A DNA stretch of 64,000 bases, from contig AP018172.1 in NCBI GenBank assembly GCA_002368175.1, positions 355,001-419,000 on the forward strand, read 5' to 3'. Of this stretch, positions 44,288 to 54,479 are shown in pieces. Positions within the stretch are counted from its first letter, which is position 1. Every line of letters begins with the position of its first letter. The DNA is from Calothrix sp. NIES-2098 (lineage in GTDB: Bacteria > Cyanobacteriota > Cyanobacteriia > Cyanobacteriales > Nostocaceae). Position numbers and translations under genes: made by a program. The notes under the pieces are model-generated. The model was not told the origin of the DNA and ran no database searches. It saw only the letters and a list, made by a program, of their open reading frames with translations.

Positions 44288-44608
44288 TTACCTAATTCGG
44301 TAAATTGCACACAAGCGGCTGGGTTTAAAAATTTTGGCATTAAACATAAAGTTGGGTGGTACATTAACTATCGCGTACTCATTAGATGTATGATATTTCT
44401 CAAATTCTGCTGGCATTCCTTTAGGAGTATTTAAGCTATAAGGAACTGGCTGAAAAAGTAATTTTGTAAATTCAACTTTTTCACATTGCAATTGTTGACC
44501 AAGTTGAGTTAAAAAAGTCTCATTTGTTAATAATTTAAATAGATTTTCTTGAGCTTGGGGTTCAAGAGTAAAACTGCTATCGAAGTTTTGGATGATTTTT
44601 AGAGGCAT
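44288..44608 (-). CDS. Hypothetical protein (106 aa)
   Basis: From ATG 44608 (MPLKIIQNFDSSFTLEPQAQ) the product is a small soluble protein; a TTG nine codons upstream is less likely. No motif is recognised. Residues 25-45 (LLTNETFLTQLGQQLQCEK) are helical and the C-terminus is basic (IFKPSRLCAIYRIR). The gene lies just upstream of the GIY-YIG gene and could be cotranscribed with it. Confidence 0.5.
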   Translation of the reverse strand: MPLKIIQNFDSSFTLEPQAQENLFKLLTNETFLTQLGQQLQCEKVEFTKLLFQPVPYSLNTPKGMPAEFEKYHTSNEYAIVNVPPNFMFNAKIFKPSRLCAIYRIR

Positions 44609-44838
44609 ATTGCGTACTAGCGATCGGTAACTCAAAGGTATAGTCTAGATGAAATTTTGCGATCGCCTAACAAACAATGTTTTAGGCTTAACCGCCATGA
44701 GGTATATTCTACTGCTCTTATCACCACACTCTGTCACCATAATTAATACGATTTTTTGAGAAGATGCTAAATTAATAAAAATGAAAAATGATGAGGCTCT
44801 TTTGATTTAGATGTGGTGCGATGTGAAAATTCGCTAAC

Positions 44839-44873
44839 AAAAAAGGCAAAAGAATTATTCTTTTGCCTTTTTT
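44839..44873 (-). terminator. Rho-independent terminator of the rpoB-rpoC1-rpoC2 operon
   Basis: A perfect 17-bp stem, AAAAAAGGCAAAAGAAT and ATTCTTTTGCCTTTTTT around a single T, gives the A-stem-T structure of an intrinsic terminator in both directions. It ends 18 bases after the rpoC2 stop codon. Confidence 0.9.
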
Positions 44874-44891
44874 AAGTTTTACCTTTTGAGG

Positions 44892-47800
44892 TTATTCATC
44901 GAAATCGTCTTCGTCGTCTTCCTCGTAATCATCCTCTTCCTCTTCTTCTACAAGGTCGGTGACTTCATCAGCAATTAAGTCATCGTCATCTAAAATAGAC
45001 CGTTCGGCACGTCTACCACCAAATGTAGGTTCGACAAGAGAAGGAGAATCTAAGTTATAGGTGCGAGCTGTGCGGTCATCTAGCACCATATCTAACGGAT
45101 CGTCAACTTCATCTAAGACGCTGCTACTATCCAGCGCCGCGTAATCATCGATTGTTCCTGTTTCTTCATAGGCGTTATACCCAGTTCCCGCAGGAATCAA
45201 TCGTCCGATAATCACGTTTTCTTTTAACCCCCGCAGCCAGTCAGATTTACCTTCAATGGCGGCTTCGGTTAATACTCTGGTGGTTTCTTGGAAGGAGGCA
45301 GCAGAAATGAAGCTGTCGGTGTTCAAGGATGCTTTAGTTATCCCTAATAATACTGGAGTATACTGTGCCCTCGCACCGCCAGTAATTGCCATTGCTTCGT
45401 TCACCTGCTCAACTTGGCGCAATTCTACCAATTCTCCCGGAAGCATGGTGGTGTCGCCACCATCATCTATCCGGACTTTATTGGTCATCTGGCGAACAAT
45501 TACTTCAATGTGTTTGTCAGCAATATCAATACCTTGTGATTGATACACCAATTGCACTTCGTTCACTAGGAATGTTTGCACTTTCTGTAAAGCATGGCTA
45601 GCGCAAGCGTAAACCCCGTCTTCGGAACCCAAGCTAAAGAAGACTTCCAAAATCTCGTGGGGGTTGGAAGGGCCATCGCTGAGGGGTTGTCCTGCTGCTA
45701 CATGGGAACCATCTGTCACCACTAAGTTTTGTCCGGGGCCGAGAGGATAATCGGTGACGACTCCATTCGGTTCTACTACTTTAACTGCGATCGCTTCATC
45801 GCCATCACCGTAAACTACCTTTACTTCTCCAGCCCGACGGCACAAGATACAAGCTTCTTTGGGTTTGCGGGCTTCTAGTAGTTCCTCAATCCGAGGTAAA
45901 CCTTGAATGATGTCCCCTGTTTTGGCACGTTCAAATACCAGCAACACCAAATTATCACCACGCTGTACCAAATCCCCATCTTCTATTTGCAACACAGCGC
46001 CAGGGCTAACTCGGTAGGGACGACCAATGCGGATAGAAACGGAGTAGTTTTTAGTACTGAGCGCTGATTCGCTAGCAGCAGAACTAGCAGCAGTATTCTT
46101 GATATCTATCACTTGTCCAGATTCGGGAGCAAAGACGCCTGGGGCAAGTTCTGCACCTTCAACGATCAAGTCTCCCACTTTTACATTGGGCTGGACATTA
46201 GTATTGACTATGATTTTGTCAACACTTTCACGTAACACCAAACAGCGGCGGACATTCTCTGTGCCTTTTTGGACGCCCCGTACTGTACCCCCTTCTTTAC
46301 ACAAGATTTGGGTACGGGCTACAACTGCGCCTGGGGCGATGGTTTGCCCATCTTGTACTTCTAGGGAGGTTTGGGTACTACCTTGGGTAGCGTCAGCGGC
46401 GATGTCGCGACGAATTACTAAGGACTCCAGAATTACCAACTGTAAGCGCTGAACATCTACGTTCTCAGGATCTGGGATTAACTCGATATCGGCTGCTAAG
46501 GGAGAAGCGTTATGGTCTTGTTCGCCTTCCTGCTCAATTTCCAAAACTAGTTGAGTACGCAGTAGTTCTACACCTTCCACAGACTTGACACGTTCGGAAT
46601 CTTTGTAAGGTAGTCTTTGTACTGCCCGCAATTGAATTGAACGCCCAGTTTGTTGACTAACTGATGTGGTAGAAGGCACATCAGGATTGCTAGGAACAGC
46701 GAACTCCACCACTGGACGGCTCAATAAAGCTGGCCCTTCTGGCGATTCTACATACTGGATGTAGCGCAATTCTGTGGCAACTGTACCTTGGAATTCTTCC
46801 CCTGGCTGAATAAAAGTGTTGTCTCGCCCGATGACTGCTTCGGGATCGTCTACCATTAGCAGTTCGCCTGGTTTAATTACAACTTCCCGCAAGATGTCGT
46901 TTTTCTGCGTAACTTCGATCACACCGCTGTTTTGACAGAAGATATCCTTAACTACTTCGGTGCCGGCTTCTACAAACTGTCCGTCTTCCACTAATAGTAA
47001 GGAAATATCTTTATTCACTTCATGGGTTTCTTCAGGAATCCACAGCAATGTGCCACCCTGTACCACTTCATAACCCAGCTTGGCTTTACCTTTTTTCTGA
47101 ACTTCTACACCAGCAAATTTCAGGAAGCCTCCAGTGGTAGTGCGATAGCGGTCATCAATTAATTCGGCTACCACTTGACCATTTTGCACTTTTGTGCCGG
47201 GAGTAGCTCTAAGGTTAAATACCTGGTTATTACCAGTGGAAACCAAGTAGTTATTACGACCTTGGGAGCTTTGAACGGTGACTGTGGCTTGGTCTAAAAC
47301 CACAGATGCGGTGATAATCTCAATTTCCCTAGTACTCTTACCGGGTGTAGCTTCTGGCAAGCGGACTGCACCACCATGCAAGGTAGTTAATTTGGTTTCT
47401 GCGAGTACGCCATTGGTAGCGATCGCATCGCCATTTCTTACGACTAATTCTGCACCAGGCGGCAAGTTATACACTTCACCAGACAAAATCCAAATCAAAC
47501 CACCGCGTGCGGCTGTGGTTGTAGTATTGCCTTGGCGGTCTGTTTTTTGTTCGGGTACAACTTCTGCAAACTGTACTTCACCTGCTAAGTCAGAGGCTAC
47601 ATCTTTTACTGCTTTTTCCGTGTTAGCACGAGTTGTCCGACCACCAAGGGCAACTTCTGCTAATAGCTGACCCTGTTTTACCTGTTGTCCATCGCTGATG
47701 TATAGTGTAGAACCTTGGGTGACGTGAATTTCTTGGTTGACTGCTGTGCTGTCAGTACCATCTTTCTTCGGTTCCAAAACAATTACGCCGTTGGCTTCTA

Positions 47801-48950
47801 CAAATAAAGCATCTTCACCGTGGCGAGTACGGTAGGGTCTGGTACGTAATTTCCTGGGTAAGCGGATAGTACCATCGTTTTTGGAACGCACTTGTTGCGC
47901 TACTTCCCCGGTAAATACACCACCTGTGTGGAATGTCCGCATGGTTAGCTGGGTTCCGGGTTCGCCGATACTTTGAGCAGCAATAATCCCGACGGCTTCG
48001 CCCAAATCTACCATTTTGGCATGGGCTAAACTCCAGCCGTAGCAGTGTTGACAAACCGAACGCGCTGCTTCACAAGTAAGGGGCGATCGCGCGAATACTT
48101 CAGTTACGCCGGATTTTTGGATTTTTGCGGCCAATTCATCAGAAACTGGGGTATTGCGAGGCGCGATTAGTTCTTTGGTTTTAGGATCTACTACATCTTC
48201 TGCTACTACCCTTCCTAGTAGACGTGTAGCTAGAGGAATTTTTGTTTTTCCGCCTTCTACCATCGCCCGTAGGGGAATGCCTCTAGTAGTACCGCAATCA
48301 ATTTCGCGGATAATTACATCCTGGGATACGTCCACTAGACGCCGGGTAAGATAACCAGAGTCAGCAGTCCGTAAAGCTGTATCTACCAAGCCTTTCCGGG
48401 CACCGTAAGAAGAGATAATATACTCTGTAACGGTAAGACCTTCACGGAAGTTGGTTTTGATTGGCAAGTCAATAATTTCCCCTTGAGGATCTGCCATTAG
48501 TCCCCGCATCCCTACCAACTGCCGAACTTGGGAGATGTTACCCCGCGCGCCGGAGAAGGCCATCATGTACACCGAGTTGAGGGGATTGGTCTTTTTGAAG
48601 TGGACGACTACTTCATCTTTTAGGGCTTCGCTAGTACCGTTCCAGGTATCAATTACTTTTTGGAAGCGTTCTACTTCTGTAATTTCCCCACGTTGGTAAC
48701 GAGCTTCTGTAGCGCGAATTTCTTCTTCCGCTGCTTCTAGGAGCGATCGCTTGGAAGGTGGCACCATTAAATCGTCTACGCTAATGGAGACGCCAGCTTT
48801 AGTTGCATAGCGAAATCCCAAATCTTTCAATTTGTCCGCCATGACTGCGGTACGCGCCGTACCGTAATTTACGAAGGCCCAAGAAATCAAATTTCTCAAT
48901 TGACCTTTATCAACTACGCGATTGCGAAAAACTGCCTTTTCGTTAGTCAT
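44892..48950 (-). CDS. rpoC2: RNA polymerase subunit beta' (RpoC2)
   Basis: 1352 residues, the C-terminal half of the split beta' subunit of cyanobacteria. The zinc-binding region SPLTCEAARSVCQHCYGWS (near 290-310), the trigger-loop region GIIAAQSIGEPGTQLTMRTF (near 320) and the late VRQMTNKVRIDDGGDT segment match the family. A large insert of some 600 residues between the trigger loop halves (repeat-like sandwich-barrel domains) is typical of cyanobacteria. The C-terminus is a very acidic tail (EEEEEDDYEEDDEDDFDE). Normal length for the group. Last gene of the RNA polymerase operon; the start lies 91 bases beyond the rpoC1 stop. Confidence 0.98.
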   Translation of the reverse strand: MTNEKAVFRNRVVDKGQLRNLISWAFVNYGTARTAVMADKLKDLGFRYATKAGVSISVDDLMVPPSKRSLLEAAEEEIRATEARYQRGEITEVERFQKVIDTWNGTSEALKDEVVVHFKKTNPLNSVYMMAFSGARGNISQVRQLVGMRGLMADPQGEIIDLPIKTNFREGLTVTEYIISSYGARKGLVDTALRTADSGYLTRRLVDVSQDVIIREIDCGTTRGIPLRAMVEGGKTKIPLATRLLGRVVAEDVVDPKTKELIAPRNTPVSDELAAKIQKSGVTEVFARSPLTCEAARSVCQHCYGWSLAHAKMVDLGEAVGIIAAQSIGEPGTQLTMRTFHTGGVFTGEVAQQVRSKNDGTIRLPRKLRTRPYRTRHGEDALFVEANGVIVLEPKKDGTDSTAVNQEIHVTQGSTLYISDGQQVKQGQLLAEVALGGRTTRANTEKAVKDVASDLAGEVQFAEVVPEQKTDRQGNTTTTAARGGLIWILSGEVYNLPPGAELVVRNGDAIATNGVLAETKLTTLHGGAVRLPEATPGKSTREIEIITASVVLDQATVTVQSSQGRNNYLVSTGNNQVFNLRATPGTKVQNGQVVAELIDDRYRTTTGGFLKFAGVEVQKKGKAKLGYEVVQGGTLLWIPEETHEVNKDISLLLVEDGQFVEAGTEVVKDIFCQNSGVIEVTQKNDILREVVIKPGELLMVDDPEAVIGRDNTFIQPGEEFQGTVATELRYIQYVESPEGPALLSRPVVEFAVPSNPDVPSTTSVSQQTGRSIQLRAVQRLPYKDSERVKSVEGVELLRTQLVLEIEQEGEQDHNASPLAADIELIPDPENVDVQRLQLVILESLVIRRDIAADATQGSTQTSLEVQDGQTIAPGAVVARTQILCKEGGTVRGVQKGTENVRRCLVLRESVDKIIVNTNVQPNVKVGDLIVEGAELAPGVFAPESGQVIDIKNTAASSAASESALSTKNYSVSIRIGRPYRVSPGAVLQIEDGDLVQRGDNLVLLVFERAKTGDIIQGLPRIEELLEARKPKEACILCRRAGEVKVVYGDGDEAIAVKVVEPNGVVTDYPLGPGQNLVVTDGSHVAAGQPLSDGPSNPHEILEVFFSLGSEDGVYACASHALQKVQTFLVNEVQLVYQSQGIDIADKHIEVIVRQMTNKVRIDDGGDTTMLPGELVELRQVEQVNEAMAITGGARAQYTPVLLGITKASLNTDSFISAASFQETTRVLTEAAIEGKSDWLRGLKENVIIGRLIPAGTGYNAYEETGTIDDYAALDSSSVLDEVDDPLDMVLDDRTARTYNLDSPSLVEPTFGGRRAERSILDDDDLIADEVTDLVEEEEEDDYEEDDEDDFDE

Positions 48951-48973
48951 TAGTCAATAGTCCTCATTAATAA

Positions 48974-49043
48974 TTAATAATTCGTAATTCGTAATTCGTA
49001 ATTACAGAATGAATTACGAATTACGAATTAGAAATTACGAATT
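48974..49043. repeat. Palindromic AATTCGTAATTCGTAATT repeat between rpoC1 and rpoC2
   Basis: Three tandem AATTCGT units face two to three inverted ACGAATT units, making a hairpin of about 28 pairs with small defects. The right end includes two bases of the rpoC1 stop codon (49042-49044). The sequence is of the AT-rich dispersed type found in Nostocales. Confidence 0.65.
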
Positions 49044-50919
49044 AACTTGCTAGTGCTTCTTGAATTGCCTTGTTGTAAATCACGCGACCTGGTGTCGTGC
49101 GGACATACTGAGACAGCAAATTCCCTTGAGCGTCTTCTCTAACTCGGCGGTATTTATAGAGCAGAGTCCGGCTACCATCACTGTTTTCGGTAACTTCCAG
49201 CGGTTCTGTATCTGGCCCGTCTGATTCTACTTCGCCATCAAACCGCACGTAGATATAGGCGTGCAAGTCAATTTGCTCTTGCTGGAAAGCCATAATTACA
49301 TCATCGAGAGAAGCAAAATACCGTCCCGCCCCTTTGGTAGCACCTGGGTTTTCTGCGGTTAAATAGTATGCTCCCAAAACCATGTCTTGGCTGGGTGTGA
49401 TAATTGGCTTACCAGTAGCTGGCGACAAGATATTGTTAGAAGCCAGCATCAACAGCCGTGCTTCTGCCTGACTTTCTAAAGACAGGGGTACGTGTACCGC
49501 CATTTGGTCGCCGTCAAAGTCAGCGTTAAATGCTGGACAAACTAAGGGATGGAGTTGAATAGCTCTACCTTCTACCAAAATTGGCTCGAATGCTTGAATC
49601 CCTAAGCGGTGCAGTGTTGGTGCCCGGTTTAGTAGTACTGGGTGTCCTTCAATCACTTCTTCCAATACATCCCACACGCTGGGGTCGTTACGGGAGATCA
49701 GTTTTTTCGCAGCTTTGATGTTATTTACCATACCGCTACGAATTAAGCGATTGATCACAAAGGGTTGAAATAGCTCGATTGCCATTTCCCTAGGCAAACC
49801 GCATTGGTGAATATTTAATTTCGGCCCCACCACAATTACAGAACGACCGGAGTAGTCAACCCGTTTACCTAACAAGTTTTGCCGGAAACGTCCTTGCTTA
49901 CCTTCAATAATGTCCGATAAGGATTTCAAAGGACGGTTATTAGCACCGACTACGGTGCGTCCCCGGCGTCCGTTATCAATCAAAGCGTCTACTGCTTCTT
50001 GCAACATCCGCTTTTCGTTGCGGACAATAATTTCTGGTGCCAAAATTTCTTGTAGGCGTGCCAGACGATTATTGCGATTAATTACTCGACGATACAAATC
50101 GTTTAAATCGCTGGTAGCAAACCGACCACCATCCAGCTGCACCATTGGACGTAAGTCAGGGGGAATCACCGGGATAACAGCCATCACCATCCACTCTGGT
50201 TTGGAACCAGTAGCGATGAAGTTGTCAATTACCCGTAGGCGTTTAATTAACTTTGCCCGCTTTTGTCCTTTAGCAGTACCAATTTCTTCCCGCAGGCTTT
50301 CAGCTTCTTGTTCTAAATTAATATCAGCAAGCAAATGCAATAAAGCTTCAGCCCCAATACCTACTTCTACGCCTTGTAGCTGCGAATCTTCACTATAAAT
50401 TTGGTCTTCAATTTCCAGCCACTGATCTTCACTGAGTAGCTGTTTGTAAGTTAAAGTTTCGGCATTGCCTGGACTAAGAACAACATAAGAGTTGAAATAA
50501 ACAATTTGTTCCACATCCCGCAAAGGCATATCCAGCAGAATGGAAATATAACTAGGAATCCCTTTGAGATACCAGACGTGGGCTACCGGTGCTGCCAGCT
50601 TGATATATCCCATACGGTGCCGCCGCACCCGTGACTCTGTTACTTCTACACCACACCGTTCGCAGACTATACCTCTATGACGTACTCTCTTATATTTACC
50701 GCAATGGCATTCCCAATCTTTCGCTGGGCCAAAAATACGTTCGCAGAATAAGCCGTCCATCTCCGGCTTGAGAGTACGGTAATTAATCGTCTCTGGCTTG
50801 GTAACTTCACCAACAACCTGACCGTTAGGCAAAGTGCGTTCGCCCCACTGCCGAATGCGTTCTGGTGATGCCAAGCCGATTTTTACGTAGTCAAACTGAT
50901 TAGTTTGGGCGTGTCTCAT
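49042..50919 (-). CDS. rpoC1: RNA polymerase subunit gamma (RpoC1)
   Basis: About 625 residues, the N-terminal half of the split beta' subunit. ATG 50919 (MRHAQTNQFDYVKIGLASPE) is the family start; the longer frame to 50979 adds 20 residues derived from the intergenic repeat. The zinc site DWECHCGKYKRVRHRGIVCE (near 68-90) and the catalytic magnesium motif CPAFNADFDGDQMAVH (near 480) are intact. LLNRAPTLHRLGIQAFEP precedes it. Forms the catalytic core with RpoB and RpoC2. Confidence 0.98.
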   Translation of the reverse strand: MRHAQTNQFDYVKIGLASPERIRQWGERTLPNGQVVGEVTKPETINYRTLKPEMDGLFCERIFGPAKDWECHCGKYKRVRHRGIVCERCGVEVTESRVRRHRMGYIKLAAPVAHVWYLKGIPSYISILLDMPLRDVEQIVYFNSYVVLSPGNAETLTYKQLLSEDQWLEIEDQIYSEDSQLQGVEVGIGAEALLHLLADINLEQEAESLREEIGTAKGQKRAKLIKRLRVIDNFIATGSKPEWMVMAVIPVIPPDLRPMVQLDGGRFATSDLNDLYRRVINRNNRLARLQEILAPEIIVRNEKRMLQEAVDALIDNGRRGRTVVGANNRPLKSLSDIIEGKQGRFRQNLLGKRVDYSGRSVIVVGPKLNIHQCGLPREMAIELFQPFVINRLIRSGMVNNIKAAKKLISRNDPSVWDVLEEVIEGHPVLLNRAPTLHRLGIQAFEPILVEGRAIQLHPLVCPAFNADFDGDQMAVHVPLSLESQAEARLLMLASNNILSPATGKPIITPSQDMVLGAYYLTAENPGATKGAGRYFASLDDVIMAFQQEQIDLHAYIYVRFDGEVESDGPDTEPLEVTENSDGSRTLLYKYRRVREDAQGNLLSQYVRTTPGRVIYNKAIQEALAS

Positions 50920-50970
50920 ACTATAAGTGCTGAGTTCTGAGTTATGAGTATATTTAGTTTTTTGTTTGAA

Positions 50971-51037
50971 ATTAGGCACTGGGCATTGGGCATTGGGATT
51001 TTCCTCTACCCTATTCCCAATGTCCTAATTGCCTAAT
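50971..51037. repeat. Palindromic GGGCATTGGG repeat between rpoB and rpoC1
   Basis: ATTAGGC (50971-50977) pairs with GCCTAAT (51031-51037), and CATTGGGA (50991-50998) with TCCCAATG, with a tandem GGGCATT in the left arm. This is another dispersed repeat type and fills most of the gap between rpoB and the true rpoC1 start. Confidence 0.6.
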
Positions 51038-51039
51038 CT

Positions 51040-54000
51040 TTATTCGTCGTCTTCCAGTGATTCACGGGAAAGAGATTCATAAGTAGGTCGAGGTGGTGTG
51101 CGACGTGCTGATTGGTCTGCCATCAAATCGACTTCTACATCTAAGGAACTACCATCTGCTTGGGTTTCTACTTTGTGGACAGCAATATCTAAACCTAAGG
51201 ATTGCAGTTCTCGCATCAACACCTTAAAGGACTCTGGCGTTCCTGGTCTAGGAATAGCTTTACCTTTAACAATGGCGTTGAGGGCTTCATTACGTCCTTG
51301 CATATCATCAGATTTGACTGTCAGCAATTCCTGCAAGGTGTAAGCGGCACCAAAGGCTTCCAATGCCCACACTTCCATTTCCCCAAAGCGCTGACCACCT
51401 TGTTGTGCTTTACCACCCAAGGGTTGCTGAGTAACCAGCGAGTAGGGGCCTGTAGACCGGGCATGGATTTTATCATCCACCAAATGTACCAGCTTCAACA
51501 TATAAGCAACACCCACGGTTACAGGTCGGTCAAAGGGTTCGCCTGTGCGACCATCAAACACCATGATTTTGCCTGGGTCATCGGGGTTGTATACCCAATC
51601 TCTGCCGGTTTCATCCCGTGCTTCTTGCAATTTGCCATGCACAATTCGGCGGGATGACTCTTCCCCATACATTTCGTCAAAGGGAGTAATTTTAAACCGT
51701 ACACCCAAGTTCTGACCTGCCCATCCTAAAAGACATTCAAACACTTGTCCGACATTCATCCGACTGGGTACACCCAAGGGGTTGAGGACAATATCTACTG
51801 GGGAACCATCTGGCAAGTAGGGCATATCTTCTACTGGCAAGATGCGGGAGATGATCCCTTTGTTACCATGACGTCCTGCCATTTTGTCGCCGACTTGGAT
51901 TTTCCTTTTTTGAGCGACATACACCCGGACTACCATGTTGGCTCCAGGTGGTAGTTCATCTCCTTGTTCGCGGGTAAATAGACGCACGTCTACGACACGA
52001 CCTTTTTCACCGTTAGGAACGCGCAAGGAGTTATCGCGCACATCCCGTGCTTTTTCACCGAAAATCGCTCGCAGTAGTTTTTCTTCTGGGGGTTGGTCAG
52101 ATTCACCTTTGGGTGTAACTTTTCCAACCAGGATATCCCCAGCTTCTACCCATGCTCCAATGCGAATGATTCCCTGTTCATCTAGTTGACGTAAAGCATC
52201 TTCCCCAACGTTGGGAATTTCTCGTGTAATTTCTTCGGGGCCTAGCTTTGTTTGGCGTGCCTCAATTTCATATTTTTCAATGTGAATTGAGGTATAAACA
52301 TCATCCTGAACTAATCTTTCAGAAATCAAAATTGCGTCTTCGTAGTTGTAGCCTTCCCAAGGCATATAAGCGACGACGATATTTTGACCCAGGGCTAATT
52401 CTCCACCTTCTGTAGAGGAGCCATCAGCTAGTACCTGACCGGCAACAACACGCTCACCTGTACGCACTAAGGGTTTTTGGTTGAGACAGGTATCTTGGTT
52501 GGAACGCTGATATTTGGAAAGGGTATACTTAATTTCCGTGGTTGCGTTTTTAACACGTACCCTGATTTCTGTGGCATCAACATAAACCACATCGCCATCG
52601 GTGCGAGATACGATTACCATCCCGGAGTCACGTGCACCTTGAGCTTCTAAGCCTGTGCCGACTAAAGGACGCTCTGGTTTCAGCAAAGGTACTGCTTGCC
52701 GTTGCATGTTGGAACCCATCAATGCCCGGTTAGCGTCGTCATGCTCCAAGAAGGGAATCATGCTTGTAGCTACCGATACAATCTGTACGGGAGATACAGC
52801 TACGTAGTCCACTTGCTCTGGAGTGGTGGTAGAGAATTCTTGACGATAGCGTACTGGCACTTGCGGGCCAATAATCATGCCATTTTCATCAACTGGGATA
52901 TCTCCAGGAGCAACTCGCAAATCGTCTTCTTCATCAGCAGTCATGTAAGCTGGCGGTAAGTCAAACCTCACACGACCATTTTCTACTGGTCTAAATGGAG
53001 TTTCCAAAAATCCGTATTGGTTTACCCGTGCATGAGTTGCTAAGGAGCCAATCAAACCAGCGTTAGGGCCTTCAGGGGTTTCAATCGGGCAAATACGTCC
53101 GTAGTGGCTGGGGTGAATATCCCGAACAGCAAATCCAGCCCGTTCTCTAGTTAAACCACCAGGGCCAAGGGCAGAGAGACGGCGTTTGTGGGTCAGTTCT
53201 GCGAGAGGATTGGTTTGATCCATGAACTGACTTAATTGGCTGGAGCCGAAGAATTCTTTGATTGCGGCTACCAGTGGTTTGGGGTTGACTAAGGAAGCTG
53301 GGGTAAGTACTTCAGCGTCCGATACAGTCATCCGTTCTCGAATGATTCTTTCTAAACGGTTTAAACCTACCCGCACTTGGTTTTGTAGTAGTTCACCGAC
53401 ACTACGCACGCGGCGATTACCCAAGTGGTCGATGTCGTCAATATTACCGATGTCATATTCCAGGTTAATCAGGTAGTCTACTGCTGCCAAGATATCGCCA
53501 GGGGTCAACACGCGCATGGTGTCGGGAACAGACAGCCGTAGTTTCTTATTGAGCTTATACCGTCCGACACGCCCCAAATCGTAACGTTTGGGATCGAAAA
53601 ATCGCGAGTCTAACAGCTGTTGCCCACCTAATACCGTAGGTGGTTCACCAGGACGCAATTTGCGATACAACTCCATTAGGGCTTCTTCTTCAGAAAATTG
53701 CCCTTCTTTTTCAATGGTTTTTTGGAAGTATTCAGGGTGGCGTAAGGCGTCAAAGATTTCGTTATCTGATAAACCTAGGGCTTTTAAAAGTACCTGGGCT
53801 GAGAGTTTACGGGTTTTATCAATTCGTACCCACACCAGATCGTTACGGTCTGTTTCAAATTTTAGCCATGCCCCCCGGTTGGGAATTAAGCTAGCTGAGT
53901 AGGTGCGTCGACCGTTTTTATCAATTTCCGATTTGTAATAAACTCCAGGCGATCGCACGATTTGGTTGACGATTACCCGTTCGGCTCCGTTAATAATAAA

Positions 54001-54339
54001 GGTGCCGCGATCGGTCATCAAAGGTAGATCGCCAATGAATACTTCTTGTTCTTTAATATCCCCAGTTTCTTTGTTGAGCAGCCGTGTGGGGACATACATT
54101 TGCACAGCGTAGGTACTATCCCGCCGTTTGGCTTCTTCGACACTGTACTTTGGTTCTTTGAGTTTGTAGTTTTGACCTAAAAAGTGCAGTTCTAGTTTGC
54201 CAGTGTAGTCTGTGATCGGACTAAAGGAGTTCAGTTCTTCTATTAGCCCTTCTTCTAAAAACCAACGGAAGCTTGAACGCTGGATTTCAATCAAGTCGGG
54301 CAACAGAAAGGCGGGTTCCATATATGTTTCGTTTGTCAT
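51040..54339 (-). CDS. rpoB: RNA polymerase subunit beta (RpoB)
   Basis: About 1099 residues. ATG 54339 (MTNETYMEPAFLLPDLIEIQ) matches the family start; a further 14 codons upstream fall inside a leader hairpin. Signature segments include the rifampicin region LSQFMDQTNPLAELTHKRRL and RDIHPSHYGRICPIETPEGP, and the C-terminal KMAGRHGNKGIISRILPVED and MEVWALEAFGAAYTLQELLT. No rifampicin-resistance change was checked in detail. First gene of the rpoB-rpoC1-rpoC2 operon, unlinked here from rplL. Confidence 0.98.
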   Translation of the reverse strand: MTNETYMEPAFLLPDLIEIQRSSFRWFLEEGLIEELNSFSPITDYTGKLELHFLGQNYKLKEPKYSVEEAKRRDSTYAVQMYVPTRLLNKETGDIKEQEVFIGDLPLMTDRGTFIINGAERVIVNQIVRSPGVYYKSEIDKNGRRTYSASLIPNRGAWLKFETDRNDLVWVRIDKTRKLSAQVLLKALGLSDNEIFDALRHPEYFQKTIEKEGQFSEEEALMELYRKLRPGEPPTVLGGQQLLDSRFFDPKRYDLGRVGRYKLNKKLRLSVPDTMRVLTPGDILAAVDYLINLEYDIGNIDDIDHLGNRRVRSVGELLQNQVRVGLNRLERIIRERMTVSDAEVLTPASLVNPKPLVAAIKEFFGSSQLSQFMDQTNPLAELTHKRRLSALGPGGLTRERAGFAVRDIHPSHYGRICPIETPEGPNAGLIGSLATHARVNQYGFLETPFRPVENGRVRFDLPPAYMTADEEDDLRVAPGDIPVDENGMIIGPQVPVRYRQEFSTTTPEQVDYVAVSPVQIVSVATSMIPFLEHDDANRALMGSNMQRQAVPLLKPERPLVGTGLEAQGARDSGMVIVSRTDGDVVYVDATEIRVRVKNATTEIKYTLSKYQRSNQDTCLNQKPLVRTGERVVAGQVLADGSSTEGGELALGQNIVVAYMPWEGYNYEDAILISERLVQDDVYTSIHIEKYEIEARQTKLGPEEITREIPNVGEDALRQLDEQGIIRIGAWVEAGDILVGKVTPKGESDQPPEEKLLRAIFGEKARDVRDNSLRVPNGEKGRVVDVRLFTREQGDELPPGANMVVRVYVAQKRKIQVGDKMAGRHGNKGIISRILPVEDMPYLPDGSPVDIVLNPLGVPSRMNVGQVFECLLGWAGQNLGVRFKITPFDEMYGEESSRRIVHGKLQEARDETGRDWVYNPDDPGKIMVFDGRTGEPFDRPVTVGVAYMLKLVHLVDDKIHARSTGPYSLVTQQPLGGKAQQGGQRFGEMEVWALEAFGAAYTLQELLTVKSDDMQGRNEALNAIVKGKAIPRPGTPESFKVLMRELQSLGLDIAVHKVETQADGSSLDVEVDLMADQSARRTPPRPTYESLSRESLEDDE

Positions 54340-54375
54340 GCCTCTACCTTTGTCAACCTGGTTAAACTTACCATT

Positions 54376-54416
54376 GGACACTGCTTGTTCACGGTTCCCA
54401 CCGCTAGCCAGTGTCC
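54376..54416 (-). promoter_or_regulatory. rpoB leader hairpin
   Basis: GGACACTG and CAGTGTCC (8 bp) enclose a second stem CGGT/ACCG. The hairpin sits 36-77 bases upstream of the rpoB start and inside the transcript predicted from the promoter at 54480-54508. It may be a control element of the operon, but nothing in sequence identifies a ligand. Confidence 0.4.
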
Positions 54417-54479
54417 GTAGCTGTCTGGGAACTTCTCCTTAACATCACCTGCTATTTACAGGTTCGGGCAAACGCAGAA

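Noticed and set aside
45256..45543. Long antisense frames inside rpoC2, rpoC1 and rpoB (for example 49910-50398, 51202-51657)
   Set aside because: They mirror highly conserved coding DNA on the opposite strand and give no recognisable proteins.
48974..49043. CRISPR-like array between rpoC1 and rpoC2
   Set aside because: The AATTCGT units are adjacent and inverted, without spacers; it is a palindromic repeat.
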